The position numbers and the translations under genes are program-made. A DNA stretch of 64,000 nt, taken from the NCBI RefSeq assembly GCF_003369915.1, contig NC_046675.1, positions 12,896,001 through 12,960,000 on the forward strand, given 5' to 3'. The notes beneath the pieces are model-generated. The model saw only the letters and a program-made list of their open reading frames with translations. It was not told the origin of the DNA and did not search any database. Positions 50,281-61,600 of this stretch are shown piece by piece (the stretch's first letter is position 1; every line of letters begins with the position of its first letter). The stretch is from Drosophila miranda (lineage: Eukaryota > Arthropoda > Insecta > Diptera > Drosophilidae).

Positions 50281-50466
50281 TGGGGTGAGTGTTACGTATG
50301 AGCATGAACCATATCTCTGTGCATCGATTAAGTCATTTGGTGGTTCCCCCATCTATATTTAGCATGAAGTTTTCGTTTAGTCTAAGTTTGATCTGCTGTT
50401 CCATTCGCTGAATGCAAGAAAGAAATTGGTGTTCGGGTGTATTTAAAGAACCGAAGCCTGGAGACA

Positions 50467-53400
50467 ATGGCTGAATGCACAATTATGGAATCTCAGCAGT
50501 CAGTGATTAAAAAAGTCAAAAAGCGAAGAGAGGTAAAAATGCAGAGGACTTTGACAATAGCCAGTCTCTGTGCGGCAATATTTCTGATTGTGCTGGTCAC
50601 AAGGGCTGTTGAGAGTTCCGCCAGTCCAAGCTCACGAGATGATCCCCCTCCCCCATATTGGCGGAAAGGATATTCCGGACACGGCACCACACACGAGCAG
50701 GTGGGGGCAATTCACTTCGGCGAAGCTCAATTCTCAGAGTACAAGCCTTTGGCGAATTACTCCCAGAAAGAGAATGTCTCACATATGTGGGTCGATGTTG
50801 TTTTCAAAATTTCGCGAACCTTTTTTGACAAACTGTTTCCCCTTGATCCGACCGTACCAAGAGGTAAGTGTGTCCCGACGGCCGCCTCTGACTTGATGAG
50901 TTAGGGCTAATATTGAACGTCATCAAATATGTGATCCAGGCTACATAAAGGACCTGGGTAAGGATAACATGAGGTTGGGACCGAAAGCTATAGAGGACGA
51001 TTGGGCGGATTGGTTGAACGCATTCTGGCTTATGTGGCTATGGATACTTTTACTGGTTGCTCTCATTATTCTGATACCCTTTGCAGGGTGAGTACAAAAT
51101 GCTGTACTTCTTCACAAAACTATCAATGACATGCTAGTCTTTTTTGCATGGAACAGTGTCGTGTATTTCTGCTTATGTTGCCATCGCTGTAAGCTGGGCT
51201 GTCCAGCTTGCCAATCGGATGTCAATAGGAGACGTATTCTTTGGGGCATCTGCTTGCTTCTGATCCTTCCATTTATCGCGTAGGTTATGGCTCGTTTTTT
51301 TCCGAATTCAAATACATTCTTTCTTTTCCTTTCTTTCGTTCTGTGTTCACAGTGGTAGTATGGGCTTGGCTTTTCTTTCAAATGGCATGCTAGAACGCGG
51401 CCTGGACAACACTAAGATTACCCTAGAAATGGGTAGCGTGGATACTTGCAACTTCCTGAAGGATGTCAGCGATCATATTCATCATTTGTTTGTGAAAAAC
51501 TATCAGGAACTGGAGACACATCTGGTCTCTACTATCGAGGGTATGATATATGTATTTCAATTGACCTCTTCTCTATCATTACATTCTCATTATACCTAAC
51601 CCACCACAGAGGCACCTAAACATTTGTTCAAGGACTTGAACGATGTCGCGGAAGGTAACGCCGTGGCGGAACTACGCAGGATTTTTAACAATATTGTTAC
51701 GGCAATCCTAAATTTAAAAATGGTCAAGCAAGCTCAAGCAGACACAAAAGAAGTGTCACTTAGACTAAGAAATGGTAAGATACAAATTATATTTATACCA
51801 GGTACCCAATCTCGTGAATCTCGTGAGGATTTATGAAGCATGCAGATGGGAGCATTTTCGACCCTATTGATCATCATCAATAGCCGAGTTGTAGAGTACT
51901 ATACATATAGGGCTCATATGAGTACATGGAACGAAAGTCATTAGATGAAACGAGGGAACGTTGCTAGAAGGAATAAAGTAGAAAAGGTACCGAAAAAAAT
52001 CGAATTGATCAGCAATATCGCGATTTTTATCAGCATTAATACCATTTAAGTTTAAAGATGAGGAAAATTGGGAAGGACTACGTTTAGGAGAGTCAATTTA
52101 AGCATAGGTTAGCAAAGTCATTCTTATAGCATGTAGTATTAAATAAACAAAATTCAAACTTTGCAATTGAATACTGAAAAAATCCGATTGCGAATCGGAG
52201 GGACCCAAATAGGGCCCCTTAGATTTCTCAAAGATGGAACAACTGATACTATAGAATGCATTAGTAGAAGGCTCAATTTCCTGAAAGTAGCAAATCGAGA
52301 TTTAAGGAAAGAACATCCGCTTCCTTGAAGCAAAAGATAGCCGAGGGCTTTACGAAAGATTTGACGGAACCGAAGAAAGGCAGCTGAACAACAATTTCAA
52401 GTGGGGAATGGTAGGGGTCTTCAAGGACAGATGTCGATGTATCGCTAGCAAAAATGATGTCTAAGAGCCTACACATAGTATTATTGCAAATAGGGTTTAC
52501 CTGACACAACGATGTTTCAGGCAAAGAGTCGAAGAAAACATCAGGGTAGAGACTTCAGAAGGAGACCAAGAAATAATGGGTAGGTTAAAATCCTCTAGGA
52601 CAATTAGACGATACGAACCATTGAATTGAAACGAAACAGACTGAAGATGGGCAGCGTGAAGCATATAAGTAGAAAGAATATCCAGAATGACTAGGGCTGA
52701 CTCCCTTGCCACGAGCTCGCTTTCTCCCCCTGTCATACCCAGTGTCCAGTGTAACGACCAGATGGTAATTGGTTGGTGGAAATAGAGAGAGATATAGAGA
52801 TGTAACGGAATGGGCGGTACGGATACAGCTGGAATATTTGTCAGTAGGTGGAAAGATGATAGTCAGACTAGACAGAGTGCAAGAGTTAGAGCAGTACAGC
52901 TAGTCACTAGCCAGTCACTTGTTCTGGTTATGTTCACTACCATTTTTTTGCATTTTTACTGCATTTTTTCCAGCTCTCCGGGGAGTGAAGCGCGACGTTA
53001 ACCATGCGGCGGTGGTGCTCTGTGGCAGTTTTGATTGCATGAAGTTTTTGCAGACCTCAGGAATTGAGTATATGGACACATCCAGATGCCTTCACCTGGA
53101 TGAGGTGAATACATACCAATACCAATATCTCAGAATCTTTGTAATTACTCTCTATCTAGGTACCGGAGTCGGACAAAATTCTCTTTGATTTAAATAATTT
53201 GTATAAACAAATAAAAGGCAGACCAGAAAGATGGTTAGCTCGTCTCCGTGGTGTTAGTACAAAGATTAAGGACGAGATGGGACGAGTCTCACCTCCGATA
53301 ATTCGAGACATACGCAAGGGAGGGGTGCTTTTTACCAAAGAGGCGGCGAGAATAGAAAAAATAATTGACGTGGTCATGAGCGACATTCATCTTGGCACCA

Positions 53401-55035
53401 TGCGTGCGAGCAGGGCGTTCGAGGATCTTTACGATAAATTTAATGAAACACGTCAGTACGTCGTTCTGTATATTGCTGTAAACCTCATTGTGGTGAGTAC
53501 CTAAATAAATGGTGAATATCTGCACATGGTCCCTATAATCTAATCTCAAAACTCCCTATTAGATACTGTCGATGCTGGCTTTGGCTTTGATTATCGGCTT
53601 TCTTTTACCACGTCCCACCGGAGCGAGCGATGAATATTTCACCACAAGGATCGCATCGTACTTGCTGATACTGTGAGTGCTCTGAGATTATAAACTACCT
53701 AAACTACCTACCATAACTAAGAAAACGTCCTGGCAGAACCATGATTTTCATATTTTGTTCGCTATCCGTCATGCTGAGTGTGGTGCTGTTTTATTTTGTG
53801 ATTGGTGGTGTGGCTTACAAAGGCGCATGCGCACCACTCAGGGAAATGAAGTCTAGTGCGCTTCTCAAACAGCTAGACTCAGAGATCGATCTCCGGACGA
53901 TGTTTTCTTTCCGTAATATGGATGTACCAGCTGTCAATGTTTCAACCGACCCAATAAGGGTATCGAGTGTTATCAAGGCGTGCCAGGGCAACGACTATTT
54001 GTTTAATTATCTGGATGAGAATAGAATCTTTGACATAGACGATTTTCTTCGTGTGAGAATAGTGACCCCAGTAGAAAAGAAATATGATACAAATTTAGAT
54101 CTTTCAAAAGAGTTTATACTGACGGAGGAAGACCGAGATGTCTTCTTAAACATAATGGAAAATTCCGAGGCCGGCTTGTTTCACAGCGACTTGTGGTTGG
54201 AATTAATTTGCGAAGACCTCAGCATATTAAATTTGGACCATATGGCACAGAGCATCAGAGCTTTAGGACGTTCGCTGTCATGGAATAACTTTCCTGCTGC
54301 CTCTGTAGCTTTCGAGAACGCGTATGTTAGTCTAGTGTCAGTTAAAGCCAACTTTTATTACGGTCTAGAAAAGAATTTTCGCTTAATGGCTAAACATGTG
54401 AAAATAATAGATGAATCTATTTTATACGAGAACTACAACTTTGCCGATTCCATTAAAATATTAAAAGAAAAAGTTTTGGCGGCCGAGAAATTTATACGAG
54501 ATCAAGGAACGGCATATATTTCTTCTCTTGGCCAAAACCTAACCGAAGTGATCGAGGACCAGATCAAGAACTATATCAAAATGATAATCCGTGAATCGCA
54601 CACAAAGATCGGGTACTGCAAGCCTCTGACCTACATATACGATCGTGGCCTGCAATTGGTTTGCAATCGCATGGTTGACCCCATAGTAAGTAGTCCCCAC
54701 ATAATTTTGTCTTAGCTCGATTCACCGATCGATTTTATTGTACATCTTTACAGAACGGCTATTGGATGGGTGTATTAATGGCAGCGTTCCTCCTGATGCC
54801 CGTTCTCTGTATATCTCATCGTCTGCAGTGTCTCTACAAGCAACATAAGGTGGCTCCGATAAGGGCCATCAGAGCATCGACTTGTCCCTTTTGCAATGGA
54901 GATTTAAGTAGGACGTCAGGTCACATTGTCGTCATTGGTCCCGACAGTGCAGAAACAAAGAGTTTTGATGTCGAGAACACGATTGAAGAAATAGTAAATA
55001 TCAACGATGGAGACAAAAAGAATAAGTTAGATTAG
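50467..55035 (+). CDS. Prominin-like pentaspan membrane glycoprotein, copy 2
   Basis: Tandem paralogue of 44110-47598 with the same ten-exon structure: 50467-50863, 50940-51087, 51157-51279, 51353-51540, 51610-51774, 52974-53104, 53160-53492, 53563-53672, 53737-54685 and 54754-55035. All joins keep frame and give 941 aa. It has the same five-TM plan and Cys-rich turn after TM1. Exon 1, exons 2-4 and TM4 are nearly identical to copy 1. Exon 5, the start of exon 7 and most of loop 2 are strongly changed, and the tail is about ten residues shorter. Intron 5 is 1199 nt against 55 in copy 1 because of inserted retrotransposon DNA. ATG 50437 upstream is in frame, but ATG 50467 (ACAATGGC) matches the Drosophila start context better. 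It appears intact and functional. Confidence 0.88.
51840..52740 (-). mobile_element. Antisense non-LTR retrotransposon fragment in intron 5 of prominin-like gene 2
   Basis: Minus-strand translation shows an endonuclease-like block with DFNLPIISWSPS (about 52590), then in another frame RLLDIIFASD and YHSPLEIVVQLPF (about 52440), the order seen in the apurinic endonuclease domain of jockey-type elements. A frame change near 52510 and stops show that it is dead. AFYSISCSIFEKS near 52230 probably continues it. The left boundary is uncertain. Confidence 0.6.
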
Positions 55036-57085
55036 TGATAAAAAATGAATAACAAATCGGAGATATTTTAAGCAACAGACTGTAAACAAACAGCTAGTGC
55101 GACCAATTTATAGTGGTTTTTGCTGGGGAGTATACCCAAGGCAGCCAAAATCCACTTCGCCTCCAAGAGAAGCGGTGGTGATTCAGTCCTACTTGGGGTG
55201 GGATGGGCTACGTCTGGGCTGCTCACTCGCACCTCTACCAGGAGTTTCCTCAAGGGGTCTTGTGCTCCTACCGCATAGCACATAACCATTGATAGTGGCC
55301 TCTCTCTGGGGGCTTCGGTAAAGTATGCACTACAAAATACGTATCGTAATTCGGCGATATGGTCCTATAGGAACACTTATAAGTTAACCATGATCAAAAT
55401 AAAATATTTGCCACAAAGAGCGGGCTTTTAAGCTGCGATTAGTTAAAAAAAGTCTAATATTTTCCAGACGGTAAGCTAAAACTATAAAGCTGCATTTATC
55501 AGCTTTGCAGAATTGCAAAGTTCTATAAAACCAGATGTAAGATACGTGAGTTACGTGAAAAAAAGTAGCACCTATGAAATAAACATAAATAAAATGTCAG
55601 TGAAGCCCCAAATATAAGGGACATTTTGTTGCCAAGTGTTATTTTAGAGCCGAATTTGAGGTTGGCCAAAACAAAAATTATTTATAAGGATGGAACAAGC
55701 TAAATCGCCCTGGAAATGGTGTCAAATTTATCTTAATGCATAAGTTAGTGATCTATTTTGTTCCTTTTGCGATTAAGACTCAATTTGCTGCATAAAAAGC
55801 CGAGAAAAATATTTTCGTTTTTAAAACGGAAAAATCATGCGTTTTGTGAACACGGAATCACCCTTTTTTGTGTTTAAGAAGTAAGTCGGACAATTTTTGA
55901 GAAAGTGAAAACTGGAACGTACCTTTATAGAACGAGAGAGCGGCTAGCTCTTAAGCGCTCTCTCTCTGGCCTTTAAAAACATTTTAGAGTGCGTGCAGCG
56001 AGCTCTGGAGACAGGCAGAAGAAATCGAGTACAAAAAGATTACTATTACTTACTATTTATATTGTGTTTGCACAAACGAATCCCACAACATCACGAAACT
56101 GTCAGTCATACACTCCTGACATCTCCAATCTATGTCTTGCAACTATTCAAATAAAACAAAATATCTTCAAAAATCCCCAATACCTGAGCAATAATTCCAC
56201 AGAAAACATACAGCCAATAACAGAATATCTATAATAAACAAATATGTGTGTGTATATCACTGGCATCTTAAAATGGCGCCATTTTGAAAGATACTTGTAA
56301 CAGTGAAATCTAACAGGGTGTGGATACAAAATTTGGTTGGTCTGTGATCTGTGGATGTCATAGATTTTCGTCCTTTACGGGGGCGGAAGGGACTTTTATA
56401 GCTTTTATAGTCTCTGAGATCTAGGCACTAATCTGGAGCGAAAGGCAAAGCAGACCAGGAACGTGTGTTTTTGAAAGAGAGAGAGAGAGAGAATAAAATG
56501 GTTTTCTACATTCTGGCCATAATAATGATCCGAACCATTTCAGATACTCTATGATATAGCGTATCTCGTATCTTAAAATTATGGATTCCAGAGATTTTCG
56601 TCCTTTGTGGACGTTACACACAACCACTTTCACCACAAATCTAATATACCCCTATACTATTTTTGAAAATCGGGTATGAAAATTGTATTTGTGATCTGGT
56701 ATTTTTTGTTATTATTAGTGGTGACAGTTTCACTGATAGGCAGAAGCTGCAAATATATACTGCAAAAATAGTCGAATATTCCGTAAAGGCACTTTTCCTC
56801 TGAAAAAAAAAAAACGCTTCTGCCAGGGTCTAGTAACTGCGCAACCCACTAGGGATTATCACATATATTACATGTGTATATATGTTTACCCATTTTCGTA
56901 TTCTATATTAGTATATAAGGGATATGCAAAATAACAGTTCTTTAAAGAATGTCACAATACTCTAAAAAATTCTACAGTAAAGGGTATGTGAGCACATATA
57001 ACTCTGGGAGCTGTCGCTGAAAATTCAACATTCAGCAAATCTAAAAATATCGATGTATACGATGTCGTATAAAAATAGATAGTAT
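55036..57085. other. Intergenic DNA with repeats, downstream of prominin-like gene 2
   Basis: Includes a GC-richer block at 55130-55330 of unknown origin, AT-rich DNA, and the repeat copy at 56280-56685. No gene is supported. Confidence 0.45.
56280..56685. mobile_element. Diverged second copy of the inverted-terminus element
   Basis: Shares with 48217-48787 the words GGACGTTACACA, CACTTTCACCACAAATCTAA, ATATACCC and a terminal ATCGGGTAT. The left terminus is missing or rearranged and an AG-dinucleotide run lies inside. Confidence 0.5.
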
Positions 57086-57091
57086 TTTCCA

Positions 57092-57107
57092 TATCGATAT
57101 ATCGATA
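57092..57107 (+). promoter_or_regulatory. Two abutting DRE boxes
   Basis: TATCGATA occurs twice back to back (57092-57099 and 57100-57107), an exact double match to the DREF site. It lies 1.6 kb upstream of the Fas1 start codon and may serve a distal Fas1 promoter or a minus-strand transcript. Confidence 0.5.
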
Positions 57108-57109
57108 TA

Positions 57110-58685
57110 ATATTTGAGCCGTGCTTCGAAAACCTGTTATGGTCGAGTCGTTTTATTTTCTTTTTTCTTCTGGCACACATTTTTCGACCGCGGAGACATC
57201 AACTAGCGACTAGGTGTCGAATTTTACTCCGAATTTTCCCAACTGTTCACGGAGCGGTTGCTGCGCGCGTCGTCTAATAAAATAACTAATAGTAAAATAA
57301 TTTGAACTCGGAGGAAGACGGTTGCTCGATGCTCTGTACATAATACATATGTATATGATTGTTGTGTATGTGTACCACTCTTGACTCTTCCCTCCATCTT
57401 TGGTGCCCGTAGTATTAAAGATTTTTTGCATACAAAATAAGTTTAAAAAGGTTTTAAAGAGGTGTAAGCAACTGCTCTTTTGTTTATTGATTTTCCCACC
57501 GCGCTGCTTTTACTCGTATAACAAAAAAAAAGAGTTTTTCTTTGAATTTGTGAACCGTTACCGTGGTGTCGTTGCATAATTTGGTTGCTGGTTGCTGCTG
57601 CGTCTGCAGAATCGCGGGGTCGCGGTGCGGTCGTTATTTTCCCCAATAGTATGAGTTTCCAAGAATATTAAACAGAAAAGACATAAACGTGCCAAACGCT
57701 TGGAAAAGGTGACGCAGCAGCATCAGAGAAAAGCCATGCATATGAGTCAATGGAATCGGAATGTACATAATAATTAAGCACAACGAAGGCAGAAAAAATA
57801 ATACACAATAAGCGCAGCTTTGCTTCTGCTATAGTTTTCTGAATCTTCGATCGGTGGGTGGTCCGTTTGTACTGGGATGGTTACTATACTGTGACATAAC
57901 GGTATTATTGTGGCAAACAGAAAGGCCAACCTTCGACGCCCCAAGCAGGCAAAAAGAGAGTGCAAGGGGAAGAAGGACAGGAAGCAGCGCCGTTTTTGTT
58001 TCGCTGTTATTTCTTGTTCTCTTCTCCCTACTGCGCTGCTGCGACACGAGCTTCTGCTTGCGTTGCTGTTAATGTTTGTATACCCTTCCATACCACACGA
58101 TATACAGATGAACTTATTAGGTAGTCCCTCAGCTTGAACGCAGTAATTAACCAAAAATGTATAGCTAAATCATACAGCTGAAAAACGAAAGTTCTATTTA
58201 TAATCCAGTATTTAATATACATCTGTATATGTATGTGCATAAATATATGCCGATCAATAGCCTATAAGGTGATGTGCTTCTTTTGATTAAAATCGCTCAC
58301 AAGGGTATCCAATGTTAGACTTGCTTAAGTGCTCTGTTAATGGTGGCCCAATATTTTTTTGGACATTTTCTCCGCCAGCGTGTAGGTTGAGAGGAGGATG
58401 TGATGGGAATCTTTTGGGTGCAGTGGGACGGCCGGGACGCTTGGTATTTGCTGAGCGTGCTTAACTTATGTGTCTTTGTGTTTAAATTGCAGATCTTAAA
58501 CGTAGAACAGCCGCATACAGATACACACACGGACTAATACTCATATATTAACATATACTGCCACCACCCTCGTTGTCGTTGTCGTTGCCGTCGTTGTTTT
58601 TGCTGCTGCCTTCGTCGCTGCAGCACAGCCAAGTTAGAGAACAAGTGCGCCGCAGCCCTCCGCGCGTATTTTTAATTGCTTTAAC
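57110..58685. other. Fas1 upstream region / possible 5' UTR exons
   Basis: No convincing coding sequence. An acceptor-like TTTAAATTGCAG ends at about 58493, so a non-coding first exon could splice to the start-codon exon. CGTTGT repeats lie at 58570-58610. Confidence 0.35.
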
Positions 58686-61600
58686 ATGACGTCGTCTGGA
58701 CTCAGAGCGGCGGCAGCGCTGCTGCTGCTCTGCGCCGCCACGTTTGCAGCTGCCGCAGAGCTGTCGGACAAATTGCGCGATGATTCGGAGCTTTCTCAGG
58801 TGAGTCGGAGTCGGAAAAACAACAGTCCGCAAACAGTTATGTTACACTTACAGTAAAACGTATGTATGTACGTGCTTTTCGAAACACTTGTAGGTGAGTA
58901 GCAGGTTGGTTCCACTGTCCCCTATTCATCATCCCCGCCCTCCAGACTAGACCAAACCAGACCAGACCCTTATGCTACTCATGGTTACTCATTCTTGGAC
59001 ACACAACAGTTGACACTTTTCGGCCATCGCATGCCTAGCGGCTGCCCTTGAACGGAAAAACCTTGACAGACACCGAGCGAGAGAAGGAGAGAGATGAGTA
59101 GTGCGAGAGACCGAAAGCGAGAGCGGGCGAGCAGGTCGCTATTTGAAAAAGAGCCTGCGCAAGAGAGAGACGGCACCACAGCCACCAGCACAGGTAGAAG
59201 CAGCAGCCACAGCCTCAGCATTCCATTCCTAATCACGTCCTTGACCTTTTCCATTTTCACTTGTTGTTGGGCTGCTGCTGCTGTGGAAAATCGATGCCCG
59301 CAGCAAAAAGAACTTCTGGCGATTCGTCCAAAGTCCATTCCCATTCCCAGCCACAGGCACAGCTCTATTTGGTCATATTTCGTATGCATGGCGGAGCCTT
59401 CTATTATGTAAACGAGTAAAACTACATAAATTAAGGTAAAACCAACCAAGTCAGACCGACTGACGGACAATTGCCCGGCCGTTGACGTCGACTGAGCATA
59501 ACAGTTTTATATTTAGTTTGCCTTTTTACACCTTCACACGCCAACACACACGCACACTGAAACACAGAGAAAACGCATTAAAAAAATGTAAAAACCCAGA
59601 AGCCAACAAACAGAACAGTGGCGGTGCGGCTCCCCCATGTAGGGTCAGCAGAGGCGAGCATCGGTGACAAGATCTATAGCAGGAAACTCCCTGGCTATGC
59701 CCTTGAAAGAGGTGTTCTACTCTGCTAAGCATTTAATGGCCGAAAATACTTGTTAGCCGAGAAGAAAAGCATCTTCCAACTGAAAAGAAAGCGTGCAACG
59801 GAAAGAGAGAGACAGACTGGCAATGTAAGTGTTGTTGCAAGTGTCTCTTCTGTGCCTAGGTGTCTGGGAAGTACCCCCCCTCCCTGGCCACGATTCAAGA
59901 CGCTAGAGACGAAACAGAGCGTACCCATGGCTTGCTCATTATGATGGCTTAGATAAATATATATATATGTACATACATAGGTTGGTTTTCTTCTTTCTGC
60001 TTTCGGCTTGTGCTTGTGCTTGTGCTTGTGGTTTTGCTTGGCAGATCACAGGGCTGGGCCTCGTTCATAAGCCCCAACCCGATCCTGAAACAGAACAGAC
60101 TTACATAAATGCCATCGTTTGAGTGAAATTTCCAATGAAATTAATTTACATACAGATGAGTAAGGGCATCTGTGCGGGCGGGGTGACCTCCTGCATTGAC
60201 CCCACACTTCCTGTCGTGCGTTCATCATGATCATGATCATCGTCGTCATCGTCATCGTCATCGTCTTCGTTTTATTAATATTAATTTTTAACCTTTGACT
60301 GATGCGCTGCAACGGGAATTGCACTGGACACGAGCATGGTCGAGTGGGGGAGGCAGAAATGGGTTGACAACTGCCGCCGGCTGAACGTTGTCTAGGCAGA
60401 GCCAGCCAACCGGGTGCAAGCAGCATCGGGGGGATTCAATTAAATTTAATTTAAGATTACAATGCGATGCCAAAGCGCGAGTGAGGCCGCCGACGCCGAC
60501 GCCGACGGTCGCGTACCACTAGACGATATACGATATGCGATATGCCGTGCTCCATTACATCTGAGGCGATGAATGAGAGCCACGGCTGACCTTAATGGAT
60601 CCAAAGTAGAGAAGAACACATGCTCGGCGGAGACTGATTCATTTGAGTGATCCGTAAACGGCCTCGGGAGTGATGCCTTATCCCAGTCCCCTACCCCCTC
60701 CCACAGCGATACCAATTAAAAGTGAAATGTGCTTCGGCTTCGACTCGGGGGTTGAGACTGCTTTCGCTTGTGGCTTGTGGCTAGTGGGTTCCTGCAATTA
60801 TCCCAAAAACTTAACCATACAAACAACAGACATATGCATCTATAATTTGTACCAATTAAATTTATTTATACAACATGCACTGTCCGGATTTCTGTCTCTG
60901 TGCAACAGAAAGACTTTCGTTCTCTCGCTCGCTCTCTCTTTCTGTTGCTCATTAATTTTTATAGCTCTATTAGATGAAAAACAAAAATTGAATTTTCTCA
61001 AGTGCCACGCCCCCACTACACTACATGCTCCCCCCTCCCCAGTTCCTCTGTTGTTTGTAGTAGTTTTTTTGGACTAGGAACAATTTAGTACATTTTTTGG
61101 CTAAAAGTGAAAGACAACAACAACAAGTTTGAACTGCCAGCGGTTCTCTCTCTCTCTCTTCTTCTTCTCTCTCTATCTTTCAGAGCACTGCCAAATCCTT
61201 CAGGCGCCTTATGCCAGTTAGGGTAAGCTGCAATACCAAAAAAAAAAAAAAAAAAAAAAAGAAATTACAAAAAACACCATTCAACTTTCAAAACAAACAA
61301 CGCCGCAACATCTACAAAACATTTACGAAAAACAGTCACATGTGTATTAATTTTTTGTTAATAAATATTCAGACAGGGGGTGAGTGAGGGGAGTGGGTGG
61401 GGGGGGCCAGCCATTGGCCAAATTATTGTTTGCCCCGCCGTCTGGCTCTCGCTGTGACTCATGCCCTTGACTCTCTGCGAGAGAGATTGGGGGGTGCCCT
61501 CTCTGTCTGTGCCCTCCGGGGGTCATTGGCACTCGTGAAAATCAAAATGCGCTTTCCAAATCACCCCTTGCTTGGCCCGGAGGGGGGCCAGTCCCCCCTG

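Noticed and set aside
55068-55289. GC-richer block with short frames on both strands
   Set aside because: Looks different from its surroundings, but I cannot match it to a gene or element.
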